A DNA stretch of 64,000 nt, taken from assembly GCF_010015445.1 (NCBI RefSeq), contig NC_053123.1, positions 12,916,434 to 12,980,433 on the forward strand. The letters are read 5' to 3'. The stretch comes from Perca fluviatilis (lineage: Eukaryota; Chordata; Actinopteri; Perciformes; Percidae). The notes beneath the pieces are model-generated. The model saw only the letters and a program-made list of their open reading frames with translations. It was not told where the DNA came from and made no database searches. The position numbers were made by a program, and so were the translations under genes. Positions 48,871 through 62,548 of this stretch are shown piece after piece (the stretch's first letter is position 1; the number at the start of each line of letters is the position of its first letter).

Positions 48871-49305
48871 TCTGCAAGCAGAATGGAAAGGTAATTGCAC
48901 ATTAGACATAAGGGAGCAGGGAGCTTAGGGAAAAAGTATTTTCAAAAAATCCTTTTTCAGTAGATGACAAATCATTTTGCATCTGTAATTTTTTGACTGC
49001 TGCGTATATTGTTGTTATTTCATTTGGTTATAATATGGCATGTAATTTAATCAGTCATTCAGCATTTTAGCACTATAAAATGATTGCAAGAATTGTACTA
49101 TTCTTCTTTCTGCACTTCATACATAAAACATGCCAAAGTGGATAAAAAGAAAGTTTTCACTCAGAATGTGCTTTTGAAGATTATGCACTTTAAAGACTGT
49201 GCCCAAGGCCTTACACCATTAAATGGTTGAAAATCTTTATTTTAACTTGCCCACAAAAGTTTTCCAAAAACTCTAAAAAGTCCAATTCCAGCAATCCAGT
49301 CCTAC

Positions 49306-49408
49306 CTGTCTAGGCTCTAATGTGTTGCATCCAGTTGGTTCAGTGTGTAGCAGGATCTATCCTGCCTGCTAGTTCGGCCATCACATAACCTCTGTCACTC
49401 ATTAACAC
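49306..49408 (-). other. Probable 5' untranslated exon of htr1f with a 20-codon uORF
   Basis: On the minus strand a pyrimidine-rich tract ends in ctttccag (acceptor) at 49409, and the sequence ends in tagacag|gtagga (donor). It would splice to the acceptor just before the htr1f ATG. It contains a complete small frame at 49340-49402 (ATG at 49402, TGA at 49340). The exon is inferred from splice signals only. Confidence 0.45.
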
Positions 49409-49410
49409 CT

Positions 49411-49502
49411 GGAAAGAGAGAGAGAGAGAGAGAGGGAGAAAGAAAGAGAGAGAGAATGAGAAAGAGAGAGTGAGAAAGAGATAGAGACAGAGAGAAAGAG
49501 AG
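49411..49502. repeat. Imperfect (GA)n tract
   Basis: GA-rich run on the plus strand, CT-rich on the minus strand. It lies directly before the proposed acceptor of the htr1f 5' exon, so it would serve as its polypyrimidine tract. Confidence 0.92.
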
Positions 49503-51562
49503 AGGAGAATAGGGATGTAAGATTGAAGAGAGAAAAAAGATTTAGAAGCAATACAGTAAAAAAACAAGCCAAGGACGAGTACACCTACACAGCAGATGAA
49601 CAAATCGTGAATGCTTTCTCAAAAGCTAATGTTTGCATGTTTTTTTGAATTTCAATCAACTCTCCAATTCATGTGAACCACTTTCTGAATCTGTGGCTCT
49701 TATTTTAAGATGATCAATTGAGTATTCACCAATGTGACTTCTGCTCTTCCGATTAGGGTCAATCTTACATAGCTCATTGGCTTGCATAATAATATTAGTA
49801 CCCTGAGTTCATAACATCACAGTCTTAATGCTGTTTCAGAGGCTTTTCAAACTTAATAAGAATACGAAACTTTGTCAGATAACATTTTTGGAATTATTTC
49901 CATGAACGTACTTAGGCTTATATTTGAAGCCATACAACATCAGACTGTTAGCTGCTTCAATCCAAAAATATCACTCTTTGTATATGGGGAATATATTGGT
50001 CGATTAATAATTTAACAACAGCCACTACGATTGTTAGTATTATTATCACTGCAGCTCTCCTATTTACTCTCCGCCTTGCACAGTGTCCTGAAGACATAGA
50101 GTGGGAACTGTTGCTATAGAAACAACAAGAAGTACAGTACTTTTACTTAATGTGGCGATGGAGCAGAAGCAGCCAAACTCTGACTGTCGGGTCTCTCCTG
50201 AGACTGTTTGATTCCCAGAGTAGGTCCAGGGGGTAGATGGGTGGGTGAGCAGGGTGCCAAGGCTACATGACAACGGAATGAGATGAGAGATTTCAGTTCA
50301 CTTAACCTTAACAGATGGCAGTGTCAGCTAGTATAATTTACCAGGAACACTTTCAAAACCACTTTTTGACAAAAAGGCTTCTATATAAAGGCACAAATGT
50401 GTATTTACTCTTGGACCATAGCTAACCCTGTATATGGTATATCATTCTCATCATCGTTACAATATTGAGCACATTATACAGTATAAATGTGTAGTAGCAG
50501 TGCAGAGGCATGTGAGTATTGTCTCCCTTCTTCATTCAAGGTGTGGGCAGTGGCCATCCCTTAGCCAGACTGAGTCACCTAGGTGCTCTTTGCTTAGTGT
50601 GTTGGTTTTATTGTATGAAACAAAGTGTTTATAAAGCATACTGACACAACCCTTTATATTATTGAAGAACCATAGCACTGTTTTTACATTATATTTCTTT
50701 AACTACAAATTATGTTTACTTTATATTTTTCCTGACACACTTGTCTAGCTCACTGTTAACGGTGCCAGAGCATGGTGTTAAAAAAAAACAGCAGCTCTGG
50801 CCTGTTAGCAAAGGTTTTCAAATTGATTTTCAGGGTTGGTGCAAGAAAATTATTTCCTAAAGTGAAGTCTCACCAAACACTTTAATTAAGCTCTTTGCTG
50901 AGAAGCATCGGGCACAGTTCACTATGCTACACTGCAAAATACTTTCAAAATGTAAATGGTGTCATAGCCATTCTAGAATAAATTGTTGTGGACCAATAGA
51001 GAGTATTTGCTTTTCATACCTGTAATTTAAGTCTTTAAAGACAACAAAATTCTCTTCCTCTGAGTGTGATGCAATTATACACGCCTTGCCATTTACAGTA
51101 CCCTCGAATGAATTTGGAAATAAACAGTACTTGATATGCAGATCACTTTGCTCAGATAGATAGATGATAATTACTGCTGCACATCTGTTGTGCTCTATGT
51201 CACTGCACTGACATATTCTGAGCATTGCATCTGAAAAAACTGCACAAACATATATTTAAATAGACAGTATGGGCTCAGCGGGGGGTGTGTATGAGCATGC
51301 ATGTATGTAGGCTATATGCGGAGATTGACAGTATGGTTTAACAGTGTCAGCCTGTCATAAGGTGCAACAAAGAAAATCATCTGCTTTTGTCTCTGAAAGT
51401 TCTAAAACACAGGCTTTCTGTTCAAGGCCATCTTAAGATAAGCTCCAGCGAGGCAGAGTGAGTCGGCTCTCTGCTTTGTTCAGAACAAAACCCAGTGCCC
51501 TTGCATGAATTCAGTAAAACAGGGAAAACAGCTTCATTCACTGACTGATGGTCACATTGTTT
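49503..51562. other. Gene-free stretch upstream of htr1f
   Basis: No gene, RNA gene or nameable repeat is visible. It is AT-rich and may hold the distal htr1f promoter. Confidence 0.35.
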
Positions 51563-52198
51563 TTAACCCTTGTGTGTTGTTCAGGTGTGTGGGACCCATT
51601 TTCAATGTTTGCTAAAAGAAAAGCTATGCTGTTTATTATTTCTTCTAACTCAAACTCATTGGTCTTGGCTCATTTTCTGTGAAGAACATAAAAAAATAAC
51701 TTATTTTCAACGACTGCACACGGTACACCCCCCCTACACATAACTATTACATATGAGGTGTTCGGGTCTACTGGACCCGAGTGTATTTAATTGTAGGTGC
51801 TATGAAACTAGGTCTTTCTGCACCTGCTATTCCCACACAAAGTTACAAAATTGTTACATTTCATGCTCTTTCACCTGTTCTGATTAAGTTCTAAGAAATA
51901 AGCACCAATAATGAATAATTTTTTTTTTTAACCTTTTTTATAATTGAATTTCCATGTTTTCTTACAAAAACCGAAAATGATCATATGATCATAAATGTGA
52001 TCTCACAGGGGTAAATGGCAAATATGAACCATAAATGATGTATATATCATTGGTAATTGAGCTAAAGTAAACATCTGTTAATATTTTTACATAAATTGTT
52101 ATGGCTGTATTGATTTAAAAGCCTAATAATATGGTGGGTTCACCAGACCCGGGAACATTGGCTGTGTAACTAAAATATGAACAACATACAAGGGTTAA
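51563..52198. mobile_element. Non-autonomous piggyBac-type element
   Basis: TTAA flanks both sides (51563-51566 and 52195-52198), the target of piggyBac elements. The ends are inverted repeats: cccttgtgtgttgttc at 51567 and, inverted, cccttgtatgttgttc, matching 15 of 16. Inside, words such as gggtctactggacccgag recur in related form. No transposase frame is present. Length is about 630 bp. Confidence 0.82.
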
Positions 52199-52632
52199 AT
52201 GACATTGTAACTTTCAAGTTTGTTTTGTATGGTGTTGCTACAGCACATTATTTCCTTCATTAATGATCTACTGATTATGGAGAGGGTGATAAGAGATAAG
52301 AACCAGTAAACCCTGATAGTGTTCAGTAGATTTTACAATATTAGCAGATTTATTCAGCACTCAAATAATAATAATTTTCAAAATCAATTTGAGTTGGTTA
52401 TTATGGGACTGTAATATCAAGCTACAGAAATACTGCATGATGATGCTCCTGCAGTCTACAAGTAACAGATTAAGGTTGTGCAGATAATGAGGAGGCTGAC
52501 AAAGCAGAAACGTGTCAAATATTTCCTCCACATTCAGACATGAAGATATAAAGATTAGTTTATTTCATTCTCAACTCGCTTACAGCTCAAACACATAAGC
52601 AAGCACCCTTAGATACACTGTAAACTCACACA

Positions 52633-52634
<2 letters not shown>

Positions 52635-52686
<52 letters not shown>
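52635..52686. repeat. (TA)n microsatellite
   Basis: About 25 perfect TA units. Confidence 0.97.
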
Positions 52687-52687
<1 letters not shown>

Positions 52688-52767
52688 TGTATGCACACAC
52701 ATACAAACCTCAACTTTACTCTAGGTTTGCAGTCACCGAAAAGAATGTCAACCCCCCGACATTCAAT

Positions 52768-52839
52768 ATCTCTCTCTCTCTCTGTCTCTCTCTCTGTCTC
52801 TCTCTCTGTCTCTCTCTCTGTCTCTCTCTCTCTCTCTCA
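52768..52839. repeat. (TC)n with regular G interruptions
   Basis: A tctctctctctg unit recurs about four times, giving a higher-order repeat of about 14 bp inside the CT tract. Confidence 0.93.
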
Positions 52840-55800
52840 CAAGAAAAGGGAAGATGCAGCCGTCACATGGAGTACAATCTCTGAAACGCAAACAGTTTGG
52901 CCTAAGCAGGGCATCAAGGTGCCAAGTGTAGTTGTTAAGGAGGAGAGTTGTGAAAAAGCTGACTGACAGCCTCTGGAAAGATGAAAAATAGATGACTTAC
53001 TGCAGCACCTGACGGCACAGCAACTCTCATTCATTTGCCAGTCTGTCTCTTTATCATTTTTCATCTGCTGTGTATTTAATTTGGTTTTGGAGGTAAATGA
53101 CAAAGTTGGCAGGTAGTAATACCGCAAAGGGCTCCCTCTAAGAACATGAAATACTGTTTTTGTTTTCTCCTGAAACTAAAGTGGAAAGAAATGGAATACA
53201 TAAGTGAAGGTAAATATGAATTCTACCATTCTGGTACAGAAAAACACCCTACATAAAAACATGGCCATGATAAAGTAACATAATAAAGTGTATTTTTTGG
53301 GAATGTTAATGGCATGGGAGGATTTGAATAAGTAAAAGGCTCATTAGAGGGCTGAGTACTTAAACCTTGCCCTAATATTTTTTACCCATTCAACTGCTAT
53401 TCATTTTTAATCACATTTTTACAGATGAGACCACTAGCAAAATCTAGCTCCACATCAAGTATTAATAAAAAAAAAAGTACTAGTGACTAGTATTTGGGAT
53501 TATAATGACAAGTGACTAAAAGACAATACATATGTGCTAAGTGCTAATGTGTGTACTCACTGTCCTGCATTTCACAAAAGGGTTGATATCACAATATATG
53601 TTCATTGTTCAGATCTTATGATGCATGCTGCACACATTTGAATGTTTTCATATTTAACATTCTTTTTCAATGATTTCTAGTTTTGAACGATATGGTTTTA
53701 CGACACCTCAGTGCATCACATTGAATGGTAATTTTTACCTCATCTTTCGCACTTTGTGGTGTGCTGTGTGTAAATATTTGGTATTTAACTGTAAAGATTC
53801 TCAAAATCATCATCATCAGTGTATGTGCACTGGAGGCTTCTAGTTATACGAGATATTGGACCATGATTGATTGGCCAAACTAGTTGTGATGTCATAAAAA
53901 TCTTGCTTTATGCTTACACGTCTTAGACTCATAATAAGGAGAAACTTTCCCCCTTCATCAGGTAAAAGTGAAAACAGCCTTCTAGTGTCAAAGTCTGCAC
54001 ATAAATCATTCTGTACAGTGAAACATCCAAATGAAATAACAATAAGTAAAATACATTTTTCAGTGGAGGATGTTTAGTAATGTTTGTGTTGAAAGAACCC
54101 TTTTTTTTAAAGCTTATTTCCCAGGCCTTCATGGTCTTCAATTGACAGGATAGAGTTAAAGACATAAGGTGAGAGAGAGGGGGGACGACAAGGCCTACAT
54201 GAGGCGCACACTCCACTGGGTAAGCTAGTGATCACCCCTGACTGAGACGTTTAATCATCTTTCAGTATTCCACAGTGCTGAAAAGGATCTAATGGTTCTT
54301 GTTAGCATCTGTGGGTCTGTACGTCTATTTCTTGTGAAGTTGCTTAATGTGTGCCCCTACACTCAACATGGGATGTGAATGCAGTATAGATTTGAATTTC
54401 CTTATTTTGTACTTTTGGCTAAGGCTGATTTATATACAGTACATCCATGCATTAGCTTAAACTGACTTAGTTCAATGAAGCAAAATACAGGACAGCCATT
54501 ACAAATATGTACACCGTGAAAGACGTGAAATGCTTCTGGGAAGTTGGTGACGTACTGTATGATCATTCAGCTTGTATAAAGAAATCTTGCCTCAGTGCTC
54601 TGCTGCTGTCACATCATGCGTGAGTAAGAAAGGAGAAAGTAAAAAGCACATTTACAGAGGAGGATGAATTCTTTCAAACGTGGAGAGACTTCTTATTTGA
54701 GTTTTATTTTTTTTACATAATTTTTTTTGTCAATGTTATTTCACTCGCGATTGTTGTGCCGTTCACTTTAACTTGCAAAGCACTTTGTTTGACTCCGGTT
54801 GTTTTTAAACGTGCTATTTAAATAAACTTGACTTGACTGAAAGACATGAATTTCACCAAAAAATAATCTTTAAAAAACTGTAAGTTGAGTCCAGGTCAGA
54901 ATCAGAAGCGCGCTTCACAAAGGGTTAGGGGTTAGGATTAAAAGCTCTTGCATTTAGATGGAAAACATGGTAGAATTTACAGTTATCTGTCAACAGATGA
55001 TGGTGAGAATGCCTCAATTATTCATATATCATACTTTTGGTGATTTCACTGGCAAGCACACATACAGCATGTGGTACAGCAATTAGATAATGTGAAAAAT
55101 CACTCTGATTAGACATTCTCCATAATTATAAAAAGCTTCCGCTCAAGCCTTTATCAAGCGAGCAGGGATTTTGGCTCCATATTAACAATACAAGTTTAGT
55201 GTGACTATAGCAATACATGCTAAAAGCAGTGTACTGAGTTGGGTAATTGTTACTGGTGTCTGTCATCAACAGTTTATTTCAGACTCATGAAGCAGGCATT
55301 CCCTTTTAACTGATGGAGTCCCTTTGAAGCCAGCATGACTGGTGGTATGTTTGATCTGCGCTCTTAAATTGGAAAGCGCTGCATCAAAACCCCCCGCCAT
55401 TAACAGGCTGACTTACGGTTTACAGCCCCTACAGGTTTTAACACTTTTTTACTTTGTCACAGACAGCAATACATACGGGTCTTTAAATCAAGGTACAGCT
55501 AAATAATCACACAAACATAATACTAGTCGGTTAATTCTCCACTCTTCAACATTACAAATCATTGAATCATTAAAATAATCTCCAATACAACTGTGACAGA
55601 CAAGGTCAGTGTAATAGGAATAGGTTTGCCCTTAACACACAATGCAAATTAGGATAAACACGGTATAAATCAGATAGTAAATATATTAAATCAGGTGGGC
55701 ATGATTTAATACATTATGCATGGGAATAGTGTTAAATTGCCAAATTGGATATAATTTGGAGATACAAATGTGAGTTTTCAAAAAAATAAAATAATAATAA

Positions 55801-55950
55801 CTTGTCAGAAGGCTGAAACAGGAGCCGGACACATGTGCTATTTACTTCAAAGATTTTTTTTTTATATTTAACACAGCAGGTGTGTAGTTTGATATAATTA
55901 ATAGTCTGATATGCTGTTAACCCAAATTAGTTGACTTTACTAGAAATTTG
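52840..55950. other. Gene-free stretch
   Basis: No gene is supported. It is AT-rich, with a retroelement tail at 54770-54840. No complex block stands out. Confidence 0.35.
54770..54840 (+). mobile_element. LINE/SINE 3' tail
   Basis: caaagcactttgtttgactc leads to gtgctatttaaataaacttg and the short tandem acttgacttgact. This is the usual 3' end of a fish L2-like LINE or its SINE partner. Confidence 0.6.
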
Positions 55951-56075
55951 CGTGGAAACCCATTGCCTTAAACCATCTAAGTTCTTCTTCTTTGTCTAAG
56001 GTGAAACTCTCTCTCTCTCTGCCCCCTCCCCGTCCCTGCTCTGAGAGCGGAGAGTCAGAACAGTGAGAGAAGCCC

Positions 56076-56490
56076 GTGATGATGGCGGAAAGAAAGAGAA
56101 GCGCTGTGTGGAGTTTATTCACTCCAGCTGATACGGACACTGCCCCATGTGATGTGTGCAAAAAAGTAATTCGCCACTGTGGTAACACCACCAATTTGCA
56201 TAAACACATTAAAGCAGTTCACCCGAGAGAGAACTCTGAGCTGCAAAAAAAGTTGAGGAAGGAGGAGGAGGGGGGAGAACCCCAAAGAAGAAAGGATCTT
56301 TGTCGTGTGTTTTATCATAATCATAATCAACTAACTAAAGGCAAAATCACAAAATGATTCAATGATCGTGACGTTACAAGTAAAAAGTGTCAGTATCGGT
56401 ATCGATGACTTTAGCCCTGTCTTTACTTGGTATCGGATCAATACCAAAATTCCCAGTATCGCCCACCCTATGAAACACCTTATCACTGCC
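56076..56490 (+). mobile_element. hAT element remnant encoding a BED zinc finger
   Basis: The frame from 56076 encodes RSAVWSLFTPADTDTAPCDV, then CKKVIRHCGNTTNLHKHIKA and VHP. This gives the C-x2-C...H-x5-H spacing and the aromatic lead-in of a BED finger, the DNA-binding head of ZBED-type hAT transposases. The catalytic part is missing. The sequence after 56380 (gtcagtatcggtatcgatga, cagtatcgcccacccta) looks like the end of such an element. It is therefore an internal deletion derivative, not a host gene. Confidence 0.72.
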
Positions 56491-56871
56491 CAGACCCCAT
56501 GAGTCCCCACCCAGGTCTCGATCATGGTGCAACAATAAATGTAGATAAACATGAAAACTAAAGCAACCATACAAAACTAAAACCCAGATAACAGTAATGC
56601 GCCCCAAAAACATTAACAGAACATTATTAAAACAGCTCAAGGCAGAAAAGTTCAAATGACCCCGCCCCTCCCATCCAGAAACTTAACATCCTTAGTTATC
56701 TCTGCTTACTGTAATATGATCTGTGAACTGCATATGGTTGACAAGAATATTTTACTAAACATTAGAATAATAATAGTTTTTTTTAACATCCATTATTACA
56801 AACAACTAATGTCATTTGGGTCTTTGTAAATTATAGAGTGTGGTCAAGACCTACTCTCTTACATATCTGTA

Positions 56872-56937
56872 AAGTGTCTTGAGATAACTCTTGTTATGAT
56901 TTGATACTATAAATAAAATTGAATTGAATTGAATTTA
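56872..56937 (+). mobile_element. LINE/SINE 3' tail
   Basis: gtaaagtgtcttgagataac leads to ctataaataaaattgaattg with a gaatt tandem tail. It has the same general form as the tails at 26322 and 54770. Confidence 0.6.
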
Positions 56938-57297
56938 GTAATGAATATGGCTTTTAACAAAACATGAAAGAATAAGTAGTGACCACTAAAAAGTTGAATT
57001 ACAACTAAATCTGGGTTTACAGTGTACCCAAATGTTACAGCTGTTAGGATCATGTTCAAGTAGAAATGTGGTCTTAATTAATTCAAATTGCTATTCCCCT
57101 GGAGAAGACGCAATATTAGAAAACTCCTGAAGAGAAGAAAATATCAAAAATATCACCAGCCAAAAATGGCCCCTTAACACTGAGAAACATCAACCCACAC
57201 TGCCAGATAGCACAGCAGCCAGACATTATTAGCTAATTAAGTTGTTTCGGATAATGCGTTGGCAAAATATGCCTACACACATCCTTACCTTTTCATT

Positions 57298-58378
57298 CAT
57301 CAGTCAATCAATCAAAATTTATTTATATAGCACTTTACAAAAACCAGCAGGTATCCAAAGTGCTTAACATCAGAAACACACGTCCTACAAAAGAAAGAAT
57401 GAACATAGAAAACAGTAAAATCAGAAAAGGTTACACAGAAACAAAAGAATGAAATTGTCACACCACTGCTACGTATTAAAGGCCAGACGGAACAGATACG
57501 ATTTGAGTTTGGACCTAAAAAGAGCTACATCTGTGATAGTGCGAATATCAGGGGGTAACTTGTTCAAGAGTCTCGGGGCAGCAACTGCAAAAGCCTGATC
57601 ACCCCAACGTTTATACCTTGACCTAGGCACTTCTAAAACTCGCTGATTTGAAGAACGCAATGACTGGTTGTGCTCCCGCAAAGTTAATATTTCAGACAAA
57701 TACTCCGGGGCCAGACCATTTAAGGCCTTAAAAGCAAACAACAAAATCTTAAAATCTATTCTAAAACGCACAGGGAGCCAATGTAGAGTGTGGAGAACGG
57801 GAGTAATATGTGCACGTCTAGATGTATTTGTTAAAAAGCGAGCAGCAGCATTTTGTACAAGTTGAAGACGTGAGATGGAGGTCTGATTCAGACCAATTAA
57901 AGCATATACAGCAACCGAATCGAGTCCCATAATGCGATACTTCTTCTTGTAAATCATGCCTGTTCAGGAAAGGCTTAACTTTAGCCAGGAGACAAAGCTG
58001 GAAAAAGCTCATTCTAACAACATTACTGATCTGCTTGTCAAATTTCATGCTGCAATCAAAAGTAACCCCCAAGTTTTTGACAGATGACCTAGTGTAGGAT
58101 GCCAGAGCTCCCAGATTCAAAGCTGGACCATCTTGCGTGGCTGAAGCACTGAAAATAATACACTCCGTTTTATCTTCATTCAATTTAAGAAAGTTTTCTG
58201 AAAGCCACAACTTAATATCAGCGATACAACTAAGCAGGGAATTTAGTGCAACACTGTCATTAGCTTTCATAGGCAAATAGATTTGCAAATCATCTGCGTA
58301 ACAATGAAATGACAGGTTATGCTTTCCTATAATAGCCCCTAAAGGCAACATGTATAAAGAAAACAAATTCATTTGGAG
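57298..58378 (-). mobile_element. 5'-truncated L2/CR1-like LINE with reverse transcriptase remnant
   Basis: On the minus strand 58372-57818 encodes the end of a reverse transcriptase, with the catalytic motif YADD in HCYADDLQIYLPM, then LSENFLKLNEDKTECIIFS. A frameshift near 57957 moves reading to 57957-57469 with RLQLVQNAAARFL, LHTLHWLPV and NGLAPEYLSEIL, the usual tail of this group. The 3' end has gtgctatataaataaatttt and a tgattgattga tandem. The endonuclease and the front of the RT are missing, so it is a dead copy. Confidence 0.88.
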
Positions 58379-58379
58379 C

Positions 58380-59878
58380 TGTTTTCTGGCTACCTGAATA
58401 CTGAGGTATTCTCTCTGAGTACTGAGGTACTCTAAACTCTTTCTTTTAGTTCTGTTTTGGTCCCTCCAGCTCTAAAGACAAATACCTGCTCAAATGTATG
58501 TTCACCAGCTAGCGGATAACCTTTTCCCTCTGCTGTTCAGTGGTGGGCTGGCAGCACACAGAGGAAGCAGGTTAATCAGATCTTACAGCTGAAAAGAACT
58601 GCAAGCAACGCTGCCCTTTCCCTGTTCGGAACAAGCCGATTGCTTGGCCCCCGTTGTTGCCACTCATTCAAACAACTTTACACTCAACACTTTGCTTCCT
58701 TGGGTCCTGAGCAATACACCTGCCATGACATAGTTGCATGCCAAAGAAATGTTAGAGTATGCACGTAATTTGCTAACAGCTAGTTATTTTGGATCAGGCT
58801 ATTTAGCGGGAACAACATTCTTCATTCTGAAAGTTACATTGCTGATGCTTGAAATGTTTGCTACAGATTTAGCTGACAACAAAATAATACCTGTAATACA
58901 AATAATATTTTAATCATGGAACTGTCAATCATGCTATGTATTTGAACCCTACCTTCAAAATAAGACAATGTCTAAACTGAGTGTAAATAAAAGATGTGTA
59001 ACTGTAGATGGTCTGGGTGGAAATTAATAGTGAAAATAGAACAGACGGTTAGTGGAAAAAATGGCACAAATATAAGGTGGCCCATATTTTATTTGTAATT
59101 TCAATAAAATAATTTGAAAAATATTAACAAAAATCTAAAATGCATCCTTGGACTTTAGCATGCATGCACTTCTTAGACGGTTTCAATATCTCTGATCTGA
59201 TGATGAGGTCAAAATATCACCTGTGGAACCTCAGTCAAGTTTTTTTGTTTTTTTCCCACAGTGCACACATTGTCACGTCTGCATCATGGAAAGTCGAGCT
59301 GCTTTGGCTACTAGCACTGTATAACTGTCGGTGTGGCATGAATATTACTGCAAATATTTAGATATTTCTTGCATCTCTTCAGAGCGCATTATCTGTGCAT
59401 GTCCAAATAATGTATTTGTATGTGTAGTGTATTAATTTGCTAATTTATAATATATAGAGAGAGATTTGCTCTGGGGTTTGATAACAGAGACTGAGACTCA
59501 ATTAATGAATGAAAAAATTAAAAAGCTCCAAATAGCTGCAAAGGTGAGTGACTGCATGCTTTCACATTACGCTCAGTCATTTGATTGAAGTTAATATCAC
59601 AATACTACTCATTAATGAAGCTTTAAGTTAGTGCATAAATCAATATGTTAGCATTAACCTCATATTATTTCTCAAACATAAACAATGACTCTTTACAAAA
59701 TCAACATGAATTTGTACAGCAGCCGTTCTCTCAGTCAGATGAATACAGTGTGGCTATATGTTTAATCAAATTCAGAATTATCACGAAATTTATATGCACA
59801 TACTAAACATCTTTGCTTCATTTAAAAAGTGCCTTATGTAAAAATAACCTCAACCACGGACGCACGCACGCACGCATG

Positions 59879-59970
<92 letters not shown>

Positions 59971-62548
59971 TACAAAATTAGACTAAATACTGTCATAATC
60001 AGTGTACCTCCCTAAACCAGCAGGAGCTAACACCTTATTATGGACTGGGTTGAGGCAATGAAGCAAATGGCTAAACTAATGGGAGGTCCATGTAAAAATG
60101 CATAATTCATGTGGAAAGGGAATTTTTAATGGCCTTTAATAGCATGTCCTCATACGACTAAAATCAACACTATGAGAAGAATAATGTGAATTGACGTTTC
60201 TTGATTTAAAAAGTTTGCTGTTCAACAGCAAACTTTGATGTCTCAGAAGTGTTGTCCCTGAATGCATCAACAGCATTGCAATGTAATAACATAACTTTGC
60301 CACACAAATATGGTGGGTGGACTGTTCACTATACTGCATCACAGAAACGGACCAATCTATTCAGTAAGTCTCCTTGCAGTTGTTGCAGATCAAGGTTATA
60401 CAGGTACGCTCTCATTCTGGACAACATTTGTTAGAGTGATGTTGGAAAATGTATCTACTAATGCAGGATAGAAACTGGGTGATAAAATAAGATAAGTAAT
60501 TGTCTTGGCTCACTCTCTGTATGTGATTGTTCAAGGTGGACCTATGTGTGTGAGAGAATAAGATGGGAAGGGATTTTTGCTTTATTTGTATTAGTGACAT
60601 GTTTATAGAAATAAATGATAAAACCTTCTAAAAAAGGTAATTTACAACACTGAATTTTCTTCTGATATGCTGCTGAATCAAACTGCATGTTCTCCACTTT
60701 TGGAAACAGATCAGTGATTAAAACCTGCAAGGTGAAAGAAAAGGCTTTGAGTGCAGCAGCATGAAGCTTTATAATTTAAATATGTGTGAGAATGACTAAC
60801 ATAGCTGCCGGGCTTGAATATATTACAAACTTCCAATTGAATTACGTTATCAAGTGTTGAGATTAAGGGCTTTCAAAACAAATTTTTCAGAAGGTCCATC
60901 AGCCTTTACTCTGCTCACCGGCAGATAATATACATTAAAAATGTTCCTAACATAGATGAAAAGATGTGGTCAAGCAGGGTGGCTCATTCATTACGTTAGA
61001 TTACACACAGATTCATTTCATTTTCATGATGTTTTGGTTTCTTTTTTAAATTGTTTTTAAAGTTAGGATTAGCTAATTACTTAGGGTCTAATTTGATTTC
61101 AGAAGGTGGATTTTGATTGTTTATTTTCCCAAAACAGAAGCCCAAAATAACAAATGAAGGGGGTAGTGACTTGAATTGGTCACTGAATCGGTAGTGACCT
61201 GGAGTAACAGCTGTGATTTTAATGCAGTCATGCAAAACAATCCACCTAAAAATATTTTGTTTTGTAATTTCATTATCACTGTGGGACACACAGGCTCTCA
61301 ACAACCTCAGTAAGGAACAACGTTTCTGGACGACAGCCAACTCCAAATGGACAAACTATAGTTCTTAATGTGCGAGGGAGGTTCTCCTATCCTGATAGAG
61401 GACATATCCAACTAGCATGGAGGCTTGACAATTGTATGCAGTTAGCACAAAAACAAATCTTTGTAAAAAATGCTGAAATATTTTGTCAGATAACTGATAA
61501 GTAATAGATATGTTTTATAACAACACATGAGTAAACAAAAGAATAGCAGGAGCATGTACGACATTTTACTGTGTTGTATCAGCCCATGTTGTGGTCAACA
61601 TATAGTGTGGAGTAGTGAGTGACTGCAAACGTGCAAATATTGTCATTTCATTACCTCAGTCTACCGTTTATATGTATCAAATTAAAGGTTGTCAGTAACA
61701 GTTGCTTCTGGGCCCACATACTTAAAACCTTATGTAAGAAGTTTACAAGACAATTATTTTACAATACTACACTCTACAGTCATAAGTTAAACCAGTTACA
61801 GATTCCTCTATTGTGGCAATGATATTAGATGAGTTTACTTGATAATAAGATAAAGAGAAGGTCAGTCAACGATCAACGATGCTTCTTGTACCTACCCTCA
61901 CCCAACCTTGACCAGCCAAACCCTCAGAAATTAAATATCCTAATTGCAAGCTCACAGATACGGAAAATGCTCACATAAGTCGCAACTACTTCCCAAATCA
62001 CTTCTATTTTATTAAATAAACCTTTATTAGTTAACCAAACTCTTGATGAAGAGTGCCTTGAATTTTCTGTTGATGATAGTAAAGATGTGTGCAATTAAAA
62101 TTGTCTTCCCATTACAACCCTACCAGAACAACATCCAGAGGATTGCTATCGATACAATGGATTTCCAGACTTCACACTTCTTAGGCTGTACTGTGTGAGT
62201 GTGACTCCTTTCCAGTACAGCTTAAGAGAGCAATAAAAGTGGGCTTATAAAGCTCAGGGAACACATTACAGGATATTCACACTTGTGCAGTAAATCAGTT
62301 TTAAGTAGGAAGAGAGTGATGCGGTGCACATTGTGAGAAAGTTCACAGTTGACACAAACACATTGACACACAGTCACACAAAATATTCACGCACGCATTA
62401 TCCTGTCTGCATCAACAACCCTCCTGCACACACACAAAGTTTTGAAAGTAATTTGAATGCATCATTGAGGTCACTGCAAATCCTCATGGGATGAGTAATG
62501 GACAAGTGCTGCACAATCAAATCCAGTTTTTTAAAAACACTTTTACAT
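58380..62548. other. Gene-free stretch
   Basis: No gene is supported. It is AT-rich and contains the CA microsatellite at 59883-59967. Short frames have no domains. Confidence 0.35.
59857..59967. repeat. (ACGC)n then (CA)n microsatellite
   Basis: About five acgc units (59857-59878) pass into about 42 CA units (59883-59967). Confidence 0.97.

Noticed and set aside
48871..48909. N-terminal extension of the htr1f frame
   Set aside because: It consists of a pyrimidine-rich intron end with a ttgcag acceptor. The next Met (MDF) matches the known start of HTR1F.
56076..56357. A host BED-finger gene
   Set aside because: Only the finger is left, with no downstream exons, and the following sequence looks like a transposon end.
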